Source of the DNA: Fischerella muscicola PCC 7414
Lineage (GTDB): Bacteria; Cyanobacteriota; Cyanobacteriia; Cyanobacteriales; Nostocaceae
Direction: 5' to 3'
Length of the DNA stretch: 64,000 bases
NCBI RefSeq assembly: GCF_000317205.1
Contig: NZ_AJLK01000020.1
Span: 1 to 64,000 of the forward strand
Shown: positions 62,507-64,000 of the stretch, one piece after another
Layout of the letters: each line of letters opens with the position of its first letter
How positions within the stretch are numbered: position 1 is the stretch's first letter
The notes under the pieces: generated by a model
Told to the model about the DNA's origin: nothing
The model's input: the letters and a program-made list of their open reading frames with translations, nothing else
Database searches by the model: none
Program-made: the position numbers and the translations under genes

Positions 62507-64000
62507 TTAATACTTCCTCTCCTGTGGTTGAAACATTGTAATTGTCACTGGACGGTACTGAATATCAATTCCTTCTGGTGAATAATAAGCCATTGTGTGT
62601 TTGAGAAATTTCTCATCATCTCGCTGGGTATAATCCTCACGGAAATGGGCGCCACGGCTTTCTTGGCGATTCAGGGCAGAGGCCAGAATCATTTGTCCGA
62701 CAACCATCAAGCTTCGTAGTTCTAAAGCTTCAATAATTTCTGTATTCCAACAACTTCCTTTGTCATCTAAGTATATCTGCGAATATTGTTGTTGCAGATG
62801 TTGTAATTTTTGCAGTCCCTCACTCATTAAATTTGCGGTGCGGAAAACACCGCAAAACTCAGTCATAGTGTCCTGAAATGCTTGACGGATTTGGTTAATC
62901 CGGTACTGTCCTGGCTGATCTAGCAAAGCTTGAATTTGTTGTTTAGCTTCGCTTAGGTAGCGTTGTTCGTTAATCTCTGGTAACTTACGATTTTGTACAT
63001 ATTCTGCGATCGCTGCCCCAGTTCTGCGTCCATAGACTACGCATTCTAGTAAAGAATTGCTACCAAGGCGGTTAGCACCATGCACAGAAACACAAGCAGT
63101 CTCACCAGCAGCAAAGAAACCTTCGACAAGATGATCCCCGCTACTGCGGACTCGACCATCGGTGTTAACAGGGATACCACCCATACAATAGTGAATGGTA
63201 GGACGGACGGGCATCGGTTGAGTTACCGCATCTACACCCACTAAACGATGGGCTTCTTCCCAACAGAAGGGAATGCGGCTCATAATTTTTTCCTTACCCA
63301 TATGACGGAGATCAAGATAAACAAAGGGGCCGCCAGCACTGCCATCAGGATGAATACCACGCCCAGCACGAATTTCGTAAGCGATCGCCCGTGAGGTAAT
63401 ATCACGGGGAGCAAGTTCCATGCGACTGGGAGCATATCTAGCCATAAACCGTTCTCCCTCGCTGTTGATCAAATACGCCCCCTCACCACGCACCGCCTCC
63501 GAAATTAACACCCCGACTGGATACAACCCCGTAGGATGAAACTGTACAAATTCCATATCTTCTAAGGGCAAACCAGCAAGTGCCGTCATTGCTAAACCAT
63601 CACCTGTGGAAGCGTAATCATTAGAAGTAGTGTTATATACCCGTCCATAACCACCTGTGGCAAACATAACTGCCTTGGCGCGGATCACCTCGACATGCCC
63701 ATCTAAGATGTGATACATCACCACACCCTTTGCCTGATTTTCTTCCAAAATCAGGCGCATCACATACCACTCTTGATAAACTTGCACACCGTAGCGCCGC
63801 AAATTATTTACCAATTCGTGTAGAATCGCATGACCAGTCTTATCAGCAGCGTAGCAAGTACGATTGTGGGAATGTCCACCAAAAGCGCGTTGGGCAATGC
63901 GTCCATCACTCAAGCGAGAAAACAAGACACCCATGTGTTCTAAATCAATCACCACATCCGGTGCTTCCCGAGTCAGAATTTCGACTGCATCTTGATCTGC
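62507..64000 (-). CDS. sdhA: Succinate dehydrogenase/fumarate reductase flavoprotein subunit (5' end beyond window)
   Basis: 498 codons are in the window and the frame stays open at 64000 ([20 protein letters not shown]), so about 70-80 N-terminal residues with the first FAD motif are missing. [20 protein letters not shown], the active-site region [24 protein letters not shown], the catalytic Arg region, [15 protein letters not shown] and [22 protein letters not shown] are diagnostic. It oxidises succinate (or reduces fumarate) with FAD and passes electrons to an iron-sulfur subunit; in cyanobacteria it feeds the thylakoid quinone pool. The usual partner genes are not adjacent downstream. An apparent start at 63955 is internal. 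Confidence 0.9.
   Translation of the reverse strand, partial: ADQDAVEILTREAPDVVIDLEHMGVLFSRLSDGRIAQRAFGGHSHNRTCYAADKTGHAILHELVNNLRRYGVQVYQEWYVMRLILEENQAKGVVMYHILDGHVEVIRAKAVMFATGGYGRVYNTTSNDYASTGDGLAMTALAGLPLEDMEFVQFHPTGLYPVGVLISEAVRGEGAYLINSEGERFMARYAPSRMELAPRDITSRAIAYEIRAGRGIHPDGSAGGPFVYLDLRHMGKEKIMSRIPFCWEEAHRLVGVDAVTQPMPVRPTIHYCMGGIPVNTDGRVRSSGDHLVEGFFAAGETACVSVHGANRLGSNSLLECVVYGRRTGAAIAEYVQNRKLPEINEQRYLSEAKQQIQALLDQPGQYRINQIRQAFQDTMTEFCGVFRTANLMSEGLQKLQHLQQQYSQIYLDDKGSCWNTEIIEALELRSLMVVGQMILASALNRQESRGAHFREDYTQRDDEKFLKHTMAYYSPEGIDIQYRPVTITMFQPQERKY

Overview
The window looks like chromosome from a filamentous, probably heterocyst-forming cyanobacterium (Nostocales). The signs are very frequent HIP1 octamers (GCGATCGC), AT-rich spacers, arrays of 7-nt repeats (STRR type) and many cyanobacteria-typical families: DUF1830, DUF4079, DUF1997, DUF1815, DICT, NB-ARC/WD40, CHAT and WG-repeat kinase. 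From about 24 to 45 kb the order rne-rnhB / pheA / Lon-domain / rpsJ-tuf-fusA-rpsG-rpsL / IscA-like / cupin / glutamate synthase resembles what I recall of Nostoc/Anabaena chromosomes; this was not checked.

Layout. 1-12.7 kb is a decaying accessory region. It holds two NB-ARC (STAND) ATPases whose WD40 sensor domains are both broken, a three-piece peptidoglycan-hydrolase relic, a SLATT-like two-TM protein interrupted by TGA, a Uma2 protein and small membrane proteins, plus one well-conserved B12/radical-SAM enzyme. 12.8-20.7 kb carries signalling and stress genes: DICT plus degenerate HD-GYP, pentapeptide protein, WG-repeat Ser/Thr kinase, CPBP protease, ClpS and a STAS protein. 21-29.9 kb is an RNA and amino-acid metabolism block: a B12 radical SAM protein next to rne and rnhB, a DUF1997 protein, pheA and a Lon-N domain protein. 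30.4-36.1 kb is the str-type ribosomal cluster on the minus strand, rpsL-rpsG-fusA-tuf-rpsJ, with an unusual 803-bp gap between rpsL and rpsG. 36.3-45.4 kb holds an IscA/SufA-like protein, a mannose-6-phosphate-isomerase-type cupin, a phosphodiester glycosidase and a glutamate synthase, probably ferredoxin-dependent.

45.8-56 kb is a minus-strand envelope-glycan cluster: a polysaccharide deacetylase and five polytopic GT-C-like proteins (two PIG-V-type, two DUF2079, one GT39-like with a frameshift). 56.3-64 kb holds dxr, a small membrane protein, a thioesterase, a TPR-CHAT protease-like protein, a DUF1815 protein and the 3' part of a succinate dehydrogenase flavoprotein gene that runs off the window.

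Spacers are rich in repeats: 7-nt and 9-nt arrays, a 28-30 bp palindrome family with compensatory changes, a roughly 130-bp element containing that palindrome, a MITE-like element, and inverted repeats built from the words ATCTGTGTTC. Repeat material also lies in frame inside coding sequences (the radical SAM protein at 21.1 kb and glutamate synthase) and at the 5' ends of two reading frames. I found no tRNA, rRNA, CRISPR array or intact insertion sequence. The best candidates for something undescribed are the structured segment in the rpsL-rpsG gap, the paired GT-C cluster, and the two NB-ARC loci that share an upstream palindrome and have both lost part of the WD40 domain.
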